Origin: Bacteroidota bacterium
GTDB lineage: Bacteria > Bacteroidota > Bacteroidia > Flavobacteriales > Flavobacteriaceae
DNA length: 15,690 nucleotides
Reading direction: 5' to 3'
Assembly: GCA_023457535.1 (NCBI GenBank)
Contig: JAEWLN010000186.1
Coordinates: 1-15,690, forward strand
Positions 6,498 to 13,207 of this stretch are shown piece by piece. The notes under the pieces were generated by a model. That model was given only the letters and a program-made list of their open reading frames with translations, did not search any database and had not been told where the DNA came from. Position 1 is the first letter of the stretch; every line of letters begins with the position of its first letter. The translations under genes and the position numbers were made by a program.

Positions 6498-7322
6498 ATG
6501 AAATCGATCCATTTGTTATTGTTGTGGGCCTTATCGGTTCAAAGCCAGCCCAAATCACCTTCCTATTTTTTTCCCAAACAAAAAACGCAGGTACTTGTCG
6601 TGGGCACGTTTCACTTTGATTATCCCGGACTTGATGCGCACAAGACGGCAGCATTGGACAAAATTGACGTGCTTCTCGAACCTAAAAAATCGCAGGTAAC
6701 CCAACTTGTGGATTATATCAAGCGGTTCAGGCCCACCAAAATTGCGATCGAAGCCTTCCCGCAGTGGAATGCGACCGCTAAACTCCGCCAGTACAAAAAA
6801 GGGCAAATGCGTGACAAACGCGACGAACGCTACCAACTGGCCATGCGCATCGCCAACGAAATGGGCATCGATACGCTCTACAGCGTGGACGCCAACCCGT
6901 ACGACATGGAGTTGAGCAAAATGGATAGCGTGTATTTTGACAAATTTTTCAAGGATTTTGACTTTAAAAGTGATGATCCGTATGCGGGCATGATGACCAA
7001 CTGGTACCGCTATGAAGAATCGCTGCAAAGCCAGCTGCCGCTGCTGGATTATTTTAAACGATCCAATTCGCGAAATAGCCACGAGCTGACTTTTGGCGCA
7101 TATCTTATTGGGGATTTTAAACTCGACGATACACGCGGGGCAGACATTTTGTCGATATGGTGGTACAACCGCAACCTGAGGATTTTCAGGAAACTGCAGC
7201 AGATTTCGACGCCCCAGGACCGGTTGCTGGTCATCATCGGCAATGGCCACGCAGCTGTTTTGCGCCAGTTGCTCGAATGTTCGCCGGAATATGAATTTGT
7301 CGAATTAGAGAGCCTGGACTAA
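6498..7322 (+). CDS. Exported TraB/GumN-like protein (DUF5694 type)
   Basis: The 274-residue protein begins MKSIHLLLLWALSVQSQ, a short signal peptide. The frame stays open upstream to 6186, but that extension is Arg/Ser-rich and crosses the structured repeat, so the ATG at 6498 was chosen. Key motifs are VVGTFHFDYPG (GTFH at 36-39), IAIEAFPQW (Glu85), SVDANP (129-134) and IIGNGHAAVLRQLLE (GNGH at 248-251). The two G-x-x-H motifs plus the Glu are the expected metal or active-site set of the TraB/PrgY/GumN/Tiki superfamily, some of whose animal members are proteases. Biochemical function in bacteria is unclear. Location should be periplasmic or outer-membrane-facing. No T9SS domain is present. 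It follows the META gene by 359 nt and is probably a separate unit. Confidence 0.8.
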   Translation: MKSIHLLLLWALSVQSQPKSPSYFFPKQKTQVLVVGTFHFDYPGLDAHKTAALDKIDVLLEPKKSQVTQLVDYIKRFRPTKIAIEAFPQWNATAKLRQYKKGQMRDKRDERYQLAMRIANEMGIDTLYSVDANPYDMELSKMDSVYFDKFFKDFDFKSDDPYAGMMTNWYRYEESLQSQLPLLDYFKRSNSRNSHELTFGAYLIGDFKLDDTRGADILSIWWYNRNLRIFRKLQQISTPQDRLLVIIGNGHAAVLRQLLECSPEYEFVELESLD

Positions 7323-7356
7323 CCTGCCCCTGTTGTTCGGGCAAACATATTTGTTG

Positions 7357-7364
7357 TATATTTG
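7357..7364 (+). promoter_or_regulatory. -7 promoter element for the NYN-LOTUS gene
   Basis: TATATTTG matches TAnnTTTG exactly, with a possible -33 TTG at 7333-7335 (spacing 21 nt, slightly long). Transcription from here gives a leader of about 85 nt. It also shows that the open frame extending upstream to 7333 is not the real N-terminus. Confidence 0.45.
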
Positions 7365-7377
7365 GTTTGTGACTTTG

Positions 7378-7398
7378 AAATTCCAAATTCCAAATTCC
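7378..7398 (+). repeat. Three tandem copies of the 7-mer AAATTCC
   Basis: Exact triplicate AAATTCC in the predicted leader of the NYN-LOTUS gene. Short AATTCC-type tracts like this are frequent between Bacteroidetes genes. It may be a slippage-prone repeat whose copy number varies between strains. Confidence 0.7.
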
Positions 7399-7455
7399 GA
7401 TATTAAAACTAAGCACTTAAAGTCAAACCCAACCGCCCAACAATATAATTTTCCA

Positions 7456-8331
7456 ATGGCCCAAAACACCAAAGAACTCCGTCTTGCCGTCCTGATCGAC
7501 GCCGATAACGTCCCGTATTCCAACGTCAAAGGCATGATGGAAGAAATTGCCAAATACGGCACGCCCACCACCAAACGCATCTATGCAGACTGGACGCGCC
7601 CGAACGCCACGGGCTGGAAAAACGTGCTTGCCGAACATGCCATCACGCCTGTGCAGCAGTATGCGTATACTTACGGCAAGAATTCGTCCGATTCGGCGCT
7701 GATCATCGATGCGATGGATTTGCTGTATTCAGACAAGCTCGACGGATTTTGCATCGTATCGTCGGACTCCGATTTTACGCGACTTGCGGTGCGTTTGCGC
7801 GAATCGGGCATGAAAGTGATCGGGATTGGCGAAAAGAAAACCCCGAGTGCATTTATTGCGGCGTGCGACCGGTTTATCTTTATCGAGGTGCTGGATGGTT
7901 ACCAGAAATCGCAAACCAAAGAACCGCGCAAAAAACCGGCTCCCAAAAAACCGGACGAAAAATCGGTGAAAGTACAAGGCATTTCAATACCGGAACCTGT
8001 TGCGGCCGACATCGAAAATAAGGCAAAGGAAAAGGCCACGCAAAAAGCCACCGAACGCGCACCGCAAAAAGCGCTCAATACGATCGACCTGAAAACCATC
8101 GAGCTGATCGAATCCACGATCGAAGCCTTGGGCGATGACGACGGATGGGCGTTCCTGGGCGATGTGGGAAGCTTGATTTCGCGCAAAAAACCTGAATTCG
8201 ATCCGCGCAATTACGGATTTTCGAAACTGACACCCATGCTCAAATCGATGAACGACATTCTTGAAATTGATGAACGCGAGTCTGACAAAAAGGGGATCAA
8301 ACACGTTTATGTGCGCATGCGCTTTAGCTGA
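7456..8331 (+). CDS. NYN-domain (LabA/DUF88) protein with C-terminal OST-HTH/LOTUS domain
   Basis: The 291-residue cytosolic protein has two domains. Residues 9-147 are an NYN domain, a PIN-like nuclease fold: VLIDADNVP (12-20), SSDSALIIDAMDLLY (77-91) and IVSSDSDFTRLA (100-111) carry the acidic residues (Asp15, Asp17, Asp79, Asp86, Asp104, Asp106) expected to bind metal. A Lys/Pro/Ala-rich linker (150-205) leads to an OST-HTH/LOTUS domain (213-290), with GWAFLGDVGSLISRKKPEFD and YGFSKLTPMLKSM. LOTUS domains bind RNA, including G-quadruplexes, so an RNA-cleaving or RNA-processing role is likely but unproven. The start at MAQNTKELRL is chosen because the conserved domain follows at once and the upstream extension holds the promoter and a tandem repeat. 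Confidence 0.9.
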   Translation: MAQNTKELRLAVLIDADNVPYSNVKGMMEEIAKYGTPTTKRIYADWTRPNATGWKNVLAEHAITPVQQYAYTYGKNSSDSALIIDAMDLLYSDKLDGFCIVSSDSDFTRLAVRLRESGMKVIGIGEKKTPSAFIAACDRFIFIEVLDGYQKSQTKEPRKKPAPKKPDEKSVKVQGISIPEPVAADIENKAKEKATQKATERAPQKALNTIDLKTIELIESTIEALGDDDGWAFLGDVGSLISRKKPEFDPRNYGFSKLTPMLKSMNDILEIDERESDKKGIKHVYVRMRFS

Positions 8332-8336
8332 CGGCC

Positions 8337-8359
8337 AAAAAAAAGCCGGAAAATCCGGC
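8337..8359 (-). terminator. Intrinsic terminator of the 8361-8594 gene
   Basis: On the minus strand GCCGGA, a TTT loop and TCCGGC are followed by eight T residues, only one base beyond the gene's TAA. On the plus strand the hairpin lacks a T-run, so it is mainly a minus-strand terminator. Confidence 0.85.
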
Positions 8360-8360
8360 C

Positions 8361-8594
8361 TTAGATGAACATCGCATCGGTGTCCTCCGCAAAGCGCTGC
8401 GGGGCGCGGAACCAGCTTGGATCGATGTGTTCGGGGATATCGAGGTTTAACTTTTTGGATCCGGGAATGAAATCGGTGTCAAAATCGAGATCCTCTTCGT
8501 AGGCCAGCTGCCGATCTGCCGGCATCAACCTGTTTGCAATGATCACCAACGTCGCTCCCGCTATTCCGGCCAATAATAGTTTAGAAAATTTCAT
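8361..8594 (-). CDS. 77-residue membrane-anchored protein of unknown function
   Basis: The product has one N-terminal hydrophobic segment (LLLAGIAGATLVIIA, about residues 6-20) after MKFSK, then an acidic, Pro- and Asp-rich tail (YEEDLDFDTDFIPGSKK ... FAEDTDAMFI). The segment could be an uncleaved anchor or a signal peptide; no lipobox Cys is present. A terminator immediately after the stop supports this as a true transcription unit. I recognise no family. It faces the NYN-LOTUS gene tail to tail with about 30 nt between stops. Confidence 0.7.
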   Translation of the reverse strand: MKFSKLLLAGIAGATLVIIANRLMPADRQLAYEEDLDFDTDFIPGSKKLNLDIPEHIDPSWFRAPQRFAEDTDAMFI

Positions 8595-8749
8595 AATGAT
8601 TGGATTTTATTGCGATTTCGATAACGTTTCAATTCGAAATCCCCGTAAAAATAACAATTATCTTGTTTGTAATAAGCGCTTTAATATAACTTTAATACAA
8701 ACATAACACGTCAGGGGAGCGACTTTGCGGCAGGCCAGATCACCCCAGA

Positions 8750-8893
8750 CTAGACCACTACCTGCCCGGCAGGCATTTCGCGCGCCTGTTCTACGAAACG
8801 GGCCGTGCGCCAGTTCTTGTTGCCGCAGTTCGACGCACAAGATTCGAGCATCGCGACGGCAACAACAGCAAGGATAAAAATTTTTCTTTTCAT
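8750..8893 (-). CDS. 47-residue putative small lipoprotein
   Basis: A minus-strand frame of 48 codons starts at ATG 8893-8891 and ends with TAG at 8752-8750. The N-terminus MKRKIFILAVVAVAMLESC is a classic basic, hydrophobic and Cys-terminated lipoprotein signal, although Glu at -2 makes the lipobox (LESC) imperfect. The mature peptide of about 29 residues contains a second Cys (SNCGNKNW) and ends AREMPAGQVVV. The codons for PAGQ overlap a perfect palindrome CCTGCC-C-GGCAGG (8761-8773). No clear promoter or terminator was identified. Gene finders with a length cut-off would miss it. The gaps on both sides (8595-8749 and 8894-9043) hold nothing else that I can support. Confidence 0.55.
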   Translation of the reverse strand: MKRKIFILAVVAVAMLESCASNCGNKNWRTARFVEQAREMPAGQVVV

Positions 8894-9043
8894 AACAAAG
8901 CGTTTATTTACAGAACGTTGCGCAGCAGTTCAATATTGCCGGTAAGTCGGCTTTAACAGGGTTTTAGCATCCGGAAAAAGAAAAGAGAAAGGGTTTGCTA
9001 CTTTGGACCTATAATTTGGCCGTCGTGCGATGGGATGCAAAAG

Positions 9044-11824
9044 TTAATGCTGACGAACCGGCAGCACAACTGTAAAGGTGGCGCCGTGACCTTCCTGGCC
9101 GCGCGCATAGATGAGTCCGTGGTGGTTCTCGACGATTTTTTTGCACATGGCCAATCCGATGCCCGTTCCTTCGTATTGGCCTTTGCCGTGCAAGCGGTGG
9201 AAAATATGGAAGATCTTGGACTCATACTCCGGTGAGAACCCGATGCCGTTGTCCGAAAATACCAATTTGCAATACGGATGCGCCAGTTGCGGCAAGCCGA
9301 GTTCAGCGCGTTCGTCCTCTGTCAGCTCCTCACTTGCAATGCCGATGTGCGGAGCGATGTCCGGACGGCTGTATTTGAGCGCATTGGAGATCAGGTTGTG
9401 GAACAGCTGCACCATTTGAAGCGGGATGGCTTCGATCACGGGCAGGTCATCGGCGGTGACGCTGCCTTTTTTCTCCTCGACGATCAGGTCAAAATCGGCC
9501 ATGGTCTCGTGGAAAATCTCTGAAAGGTTCGTCGGACGAAACACTTCATGCTTGCGTGAAAGCTGCGAATAGCTCAGGATATCGTGGATCAGGTTGGTCA
9601 TGCGCTGCACCGATATTCCTATATTGGTCAGATGCCGCTGCACTTTTTCGCCCGGATTTTCAAGCGCATTGCCCAAAAGCCCCGCAAACATATTGATCTT
9701 GCGGAGTGGTTCCTGAAGATCGTGCGAGGCGATATACGCAAACTGCTCGAGTTCTGCGTTCGAGCTTTGCAAACGCTGGTTGGCATCGGCGAGTTCCTTG
9801 GTGCGTTCGCGTACGATTTCCTCAATTTGGCGCCGTGCCAGAACCTGGTCCGTCACTTCGATGGCAATCCCGAGCACGCCGGTAATGTTGCCGTCGCCGT
9901 CGCGGTACGGCTCGCATACAAAATGGAGGTAAGCCACTTCATTGCGTCCGTGGCGTTCAAACCGAAGCGGGCTTTCCTGTGCCACAAAACGGTTCCCGGT
10001 GTGATAGACGTTGCTGAGCATCTCCTCCAACCCCTGACCACGGGTGTCTGCAAGCGCCTCGAAATACGGCTTGCCCATTACCGATGACTTTTCTTTGCCC
10101 CACAATGCGATCATCGAATCGTTGGCAATTTCGATTACGTGCTGCGGTCCGCGCATCAGGCACATGGCTACAGGGGCAAGCAATATCATGGTCCGGAAAT
10201 TACGTTCGCTCTCGGCCAAGGCTTTTTGCGCCACATTGAGATCTGTTACGTCTGCAGCGGTATTCATTACCCCGTAAATTTTGCCATCGGCATCAAAAAG
10301 CGGCGTAAAACTATAATTGAAATAGAATGTCTTTAGATCAGTACCGGACAACAATTCTACCTTGCGGTTGCTCGCATGATAGGCCTCGCCGGTCGTAAAA
10401 ACATGGTCCAGTTGCTCGAAAATGCCGGTGCCTTCGAGTTCGGTCAACACTTCGGCATACTTCTTCCCGAGCACGCTTTTGTCGCGGCCCCACACATCGA
10501 GAATGGCCTGGTTGACCATTTCGATACGCATTTCGCGGCCGGTATAGACGCCAATCGGGAAAGGGGCGCTCTCAATGAGGCTGCGCAACTCCTGCGCGCT
10601 TTGCTCAACGGCCTGTCTCGACACCACAAGCGGGGTTACGTCCTGGATGATCCCGGAAAGCGTCACGTATTCGCCGTCCTGCTCCTGCACCTGTCCTATC
10701 GAGCGCAGGTATTGTACTTCCGCTGTTTTGGGATGCAGCACGCGAAAAGTGATATCGTGCCTCGGGGATTGTCCGCTGGCGATGCGCATCAGCGTACCAT
10801 TGACCAGCGCGAAATCGTCCGGGTGCACTTTGGCGAGCAATTCTCCGAGCGGGAGATTGAGCCGCGTGACATCGAACCATTTCATTACTTGCGGCGAATA
10901 GCTGACGGTATTGCTTCTTAAATCGATGCTGAAAATTCCAAGGTCGCCTATTTCCGTAGCCATTTGAAGACTTTGCTCCTTTTCAAGCAATCGTTTTTTA
11001 TCGAGGACCATTTCAGTGACGTCGTTGGCCATGGCCATCACGCCGGCCGGCGCGGATTGACTTTCATAATACGGTTGCAGCACAAAATTGAAATAGCGCG
11101 TCACGGGCTTGCCGTCTGATAGGAATACCACGGGCGCTTCGTAAGCCTGATACGCTTGGCCGGTTTGGTAAACGCTGCGGATGATATCGGCGTAGGCCTG
11201 ACTTTCCATTTCCGGCAATATTTCCGAGAACGGCTTGCCGATAACCGACGCATCGCGGTTCCAGTAACGCAGCGTCACATCGTTGGCCATTTCAACAATC
11301 TGGTCCGGGCCTTTGAAAATATGGATGGCCACTGTAGATTGATTGAATAATTGTTTGGCCGACTCCAGCGTGCGAATGGTTTGGTCTTTTACCGATGACA
11401 GCACCTGGCTGGTCACATCCTGGGCGGTATGGATGATATAAGCGATTTGGCCGGTGTCCGACAAAATGGGCGTGTGGGTGACCGTCCAGTACATTTGGCG
11501 AAAATTACCGTCGGCATCGGAGAGATCGTAGCGTTGGACCGATAATTCACTTTTGCTCTTTTGGGCGATGCAACGCTCGAGCGACCCGCGGATATCGTCA
11601 GATAAATGTGGCGCTAAAGGATTGTCGGGAAAATATTTGAACAAACTTTGCCCGATCATGTTGCTTTTGTCCGTACCGGCGAACGACGCAAAGGCATCGG
11701 TGGAAGCAACGACGGTAAAATGCGGCGCATCGGGTAAAACCAAGGCACTGGCATCGGGGTGCGCACTGAAAACGAGACGAAAATCTAAATCGGCGTTTGG
11801 CTCCAAAACTACATCTTTAAGCAA
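9044..11824 (-). CDS. Soluble multi-PAS sensor histidine kinase
   Basis: The 926-residue protein has no membrane segment, so it should sense intracellular signals. Five PAS domains are visible by their closing D-V-T motifs: about 15-140, 152-272, 284-398, 412-530 and 540-660. A helical linker (661-692) leads to the HisKA domain, with phospho-acceptor His701 in AYIASHDLQEPLRKI. The ATPase domain has an N-box FHNLISNALKYS (Asn814), DNGIGF (Asp858) and the EGTGIGLAMCKKIVENHHG lid region. It ends after that domain with no receiver, and no response-regulator gene is in the window, so the partner must be elsewhere. No ATG exists near the N-terminus. The chosen start is TTG, supported by a perfect -7 box inside the upstream open stretch. 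The in-frame stop upstream lies at 11888-11890. PAS ligands cannot be told. Confidence 0.92.
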   Translation of the reverse strand: MLKDVVLEPNADLDFRLVFSAHPDASALVLPDAPHFTVVASTDAFASFAGTDKSNMIGQSLFKYFPDNPLAPHLSDDIRGSLERCIAQKSKSELSVQRYDLSDADGNFRQMYWTVTHTPILSDTGQIAYIIHTAQDVTSQVLSSVKDQTIRTLESAKQLFNQSTVAIHIFKGPDQIVEMANDVTLRYWNRDASVIGKPFSEILPEMESQAYADIIRSVYQTGQAYQAYEAPVVFLSDGKPVTRYFNFVLQPYYESQSAPAGVMAMANDVTEMVLDKKRLLEKEQSLQMATEIGDLGIFSIDLRSNTVSYSPQVMKWFDVTRLNLPLGELLAKVHPDDFALVNGTLMRIASGQSPRHDITFRVLHPKTAEVQYLRSIGQVQEQDGEYVTLSGIIQDVTPLVVSRQAVEQSAQELRSLIESAPFPIGVYTGREMRIEMVNQAILDVWGRDKSVLGKKYAEVLTELEGTGIFEQLDHVFTTGEAYHASNRKVELLSGTDLKTFYFNYSFTPLFDADGKIYGVMNTAADVTDLNVAQKALAESERNFRTMILLAPVAMCLMRGPQHVIEIANDSMIALWGKEKSSVMGKPYFEALADTRGQGLEEMLSNVYHTGNRFVAQESPLRFERHGRNEVAYLHFVCEPYRDGDGNITGVLGIAIEVTDQVLARRQIEEIVRERTKELADANQRLQSSNAELEQFAYIASHDLQEPLRKINMFAGLLGNALENPGEKVQRHLTNIGISVQRMTNLIHDILSYSQLSRKHEVFRPTNLSEIFHETMADFDLIVEEKKGSVTADDLPVIEAIPLQMVQLFHNLISNALKYSRPDIAPHIGIASEELTEDERAELGLPQLAHPYCKLVFSDNGIGFSPEYESKIFHIFHRLHGKGQYEGTGIGLAMCKKIVENHHGLIYARGQEGHGATFTVVLPVRQH

Positions 11825-11861
11825 ATGTAAAATTACGGTATCACTTTCCGGACCTGTTGTA

Positions 11862-11869
11862 CAAATGTA
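11862..11869 (-). promoter_or_regulatory. -7 promoter element for the histidine kinase gene
   Basis: Minus-strand TACATTTG is an exact TAnnTTTG match. Transcription would begin near 11857, about 33 nt before the TTG codon at 11824. No good -33 TTG is seen. It lies inside the upstream open frame, which argues against any start further upstream. Confidence 0.45.
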
Positions 11870-11982
11870 GTAGTTGTTTATATAATTTCACGCTTTTTAC
11901 TACAATTCTTAAAAAATGTCGGAAAATGGAAATTTTGGAAGTTTTGAAAAAAATAATATAAACGGACCATTGCCATCGCGGT

Positions 11983-11990
11983 TAAGTTTG
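11983..11990 (+). promoter_or_regulatory. -7 promoter element for the 12011-12205 lipoprotein gene
   Basis: TAAGTTTG matches TAnnTTTG exactly, 20 nt upstream of the ATG, giving a leader of roughly 15 nt. The nearest TTG upstream is not at standard -33 spacing. Confidence 0.45.
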
Positions 11991-12010
11991 TAAAACTAAA
12001 AGCACCAACT

Positions 12011-12205
12011 ATGAGAAAGATGTTCCGCCTGGGCTCGGCTGCCGTTGTTTCGTTTTCATTTGCGATCCTGACCGGATGCAAGGACAAAGATGCCACAACC
12101 GATGAATCGGTTACGCCCGCAGATACAGCCATGACGATCGAACCGGACACCACATCGACGTTAAATGATTCCAACACCAGTGGAGTGACCTCCGGGACGA
12201 TGTAA
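12011..12205 (+). CDS. Small Thr/Asp-rich lipoprotein
   Basis: The 64-residue product starts MRKMFRLGSAAVVSFSFAIL and has the lipobox LTGC, so Cys23 would be lipidated. The 42-residue mature chain is hydrophilic and disordered-looking, dominated by Thr, Asp and Ser (DKDATTDESVTPADTAMTI ...). It is probably a small envelope lipoprotein; no domain is recognisable. The opposite-strand open frame over the same DNA (11878-12177) lacks such features. A -7 promoter box sits just upstream, and the first terminator downstream is about 130 nt after the stop, so the transcript may have a long 3' end. Confidence 0.75.
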   Translation: MRKMFRLGSAAVVSFSFAILTGCKDKDATTDESVTPADTAMTIEPDTTSTLNDSNTSGVTSGTM

Positions 12206-12331
12206 CAAGTTCCTTAGAACCAATACTTTTTTTTCATAAATCCAGTCTGGCTGTCATGAATGTTACAGGGTCAATGGACAATTCCAAAGCACAGTAATTC
12301 AACCCGGTTTACCGGATGATTGCCAGCACAG

Positions 12332-12364
12332 AAAGAGCCGCTTTACACAAGGCGGCTCTTTTTT
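12332..12364 (+). terminator. Strong intrinsic terminator or regulatory hairpin before the NUDIX gene
   Basis: AAAGAGCCGC (12332-12341) pairs with GCGGCTCTTT (12352-12361). It extends inward by one G-U and two A-U pairs to a 4-nt ACAC loop, and is followed by more T residues. It is far from the upstream stop (12205) and ends only 7 nt before the NUDIX ATG. The gap 12206-12331 contains no gene or clear promoter that I could find. Confidence 0.85.
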
Positions 12365-12371
12365 AAACAGC

Positions 12372-12836
12372 ATGAAACAATCTGCGGGAATATTACCTTA
12401 TAAAGTCACCAACGGCATCCCGATGTTCTTTATCGTACATCCGGGCGGGCCGTATTGGATCAGCAAAGATTCGGGCGCATGGTCTGTGGCCAAGGGCGAG
12501 ATCGAAAACGAAGATCCTTTGGATGCGGCCATTCGCGAATTCCGGGAAGAGACCGGTCAAACCGCGCAGGGTTCGTTTATCGCGCTCTCGGCCGTGAGGC
12601 AAAAGTCCGGAAAAAACATTTGGGTATGGGCCACAGAGATGGAATTTGACGCCGCGTCGATCACGTGCAATACTTTTTCAGTCGAATGGCCGCCACGATC
12701 CGGAACGATGCAAAGTTTTCCGGAAATCGACCGCGCAGGCTGGTTTACCGCAGAACAGGCCAAAACAAAACTCAATCCCGCGCAGGCACCGCTTATTGAC
12801 GAACTGGTGTCCAAGCTCGGATTGGGCGAATCATAA
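12372..12836 (+). CDS. NUDIX hydrolase (COG4119-like)
   Basis: The 154-residue cytosolic protein shows the family's N-terminus (KQSAGILPYK ... FFIVHPGGPYW) and a Nudix box KGEIENEDPLDAAIREFREETG (41-62, REFREE at 55-60) that binds Mg and hydrolyses nucleoside diphosphates linked to a moiety X. HPGGP and WSVAKGE place it near predicted NTP pyrophosphohydrolases of the COG4119 type. The substrate cannot be read from the sequence. One oddity is that the spacing from Gly42 to Glu47 is one residue shorter than the GX5E consensus, although the REx-x-EE core is intact. A strong terminator hairpin ends 7 nt before its ATG, so how it is transcribed is unclear. The following small gene has its own promoter starting within this gene's 3' end. 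Confidence 0.9.
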   Translation: MKQSAGILPYKVTNGIPMFFIVHPGGPYWISKDSGAWSVAKGEIENEDPLDAAIREFREETGQTAQGSFIALSAVRQKSGKNIWVWATEMEFDAASITCNTFSVEWPPRSGTMQSFPEIDRAGWFTAEQAKTKLNPAQAPLIDELVSKLGLGES

Positions 12837-12848
12837 TTTGTATATTTG
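12822..12848 (+). promoter_or_regulatory. Promoter for the 12860-13207 gene
   Basis: TTGG (12822-12825) lies about 15 nt before TATATTTG (12841-12848), an exact Bacteroidetes -7 box. The -33 part falls inside the last codons of the NUDIX gene. The transcript would start only a few nt before the ATG, giving a near-leaderless mRNA. Confidence 0.6.
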
Positions 12849-12859
12849 ACCAAACGACG

Positions 12860-13207
12860 ATGATGAAAACACTGACCGCATTCTTAGCACTGGCACTTTT
12901 GCCTTTCCAGGAAACCAAACTCGAAGGCCGTTACCGCATTGCGTTCGACGAGAAATACCAGTCACAAACCTATCAGATCACTTTCCATCCGGACGGCACC
13001 TACACCAAGCGCTGGCCCGATGCCGTGACAAGCAAAGGCGCGGTAAAATATGAAAAGTTCACCGCTGTTTTGCGAAAAGATATGGACGAAGACCCGGTGG
13101 AAATCGATTTGCGCGAAGTGGGCAAAGATACCATCAGGTTTTCCACGCGCAGCAAAAAGGACCAATCCAAGGTCATGAACCGCGGCATGCTGATTCGCAT
13201 AAAATAA
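12860..13207 (+). CDS. Small exported protein of unknown function
   Basis: The 115-residue product begins MMKTLTAFLALALLPFQ, a probable signal peptide (a second ATG follows immediately, so the start is 12860 or 12863). The mature part reads as alternating strands: LEGRYRIAFDEKYQSQTYQITFHPDGTYTKRW, GAVKYEKFTAVLRK and VEIDLREVGKDTIRFSTRS. This suggests a compact beta-sheet, lipocalin-like or similar small periplasmic fold. I do not recognise a named family. It has its own promoter inside the end of the NUDIX gene. It abuts the convergent mannosidase gene with no base between the two stop codons and no terminator hairpin there, so transcripts probably overlap. Confidence 0.75.
   Translation: MMKTLTAFLALALLPFQETKLEGRYRIAFDEKYQSQTYQITFHPDGTYTKRWPDAVTSKGAVKYEKFTAVLRKDMDEDPVEIDLREVGKDTIRFSTRSKKDQSKVMNRGMLIRIK

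Noticed and set aside
7333..7455. 41-residue extension of the NYN-LOTUS protein
   Set aside because: It encodes a tandem DNA repeat and contains the likely promoter, and the NYN domain begins just after Met at 7456.
8666..8694. TTTG-17 nt-TAACTTTA promoter-like pair on the plus strand
   Set aside because: Spacing and boxes fit, but no plus-strand gene follows before 9044. It may be chance in AT-rich DNA or an antisense start to the small lipoprotein; there is not enough to call it.
10376..10921. 181-codon plus-strand frame
   Set aside because: It is antisense to the PAS3-PAS4 part of the histidine kinase, an expected by-product of GC-rich third codon positions.
11878..12177. 99-codon minus-strand frame over the small lipoprotein gene
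   Set aside because: The plus-strand reading has a lipobox, a basic start and a promoter box. The minus-strand product has none of these and ends in low-complexity Phe/Asn.
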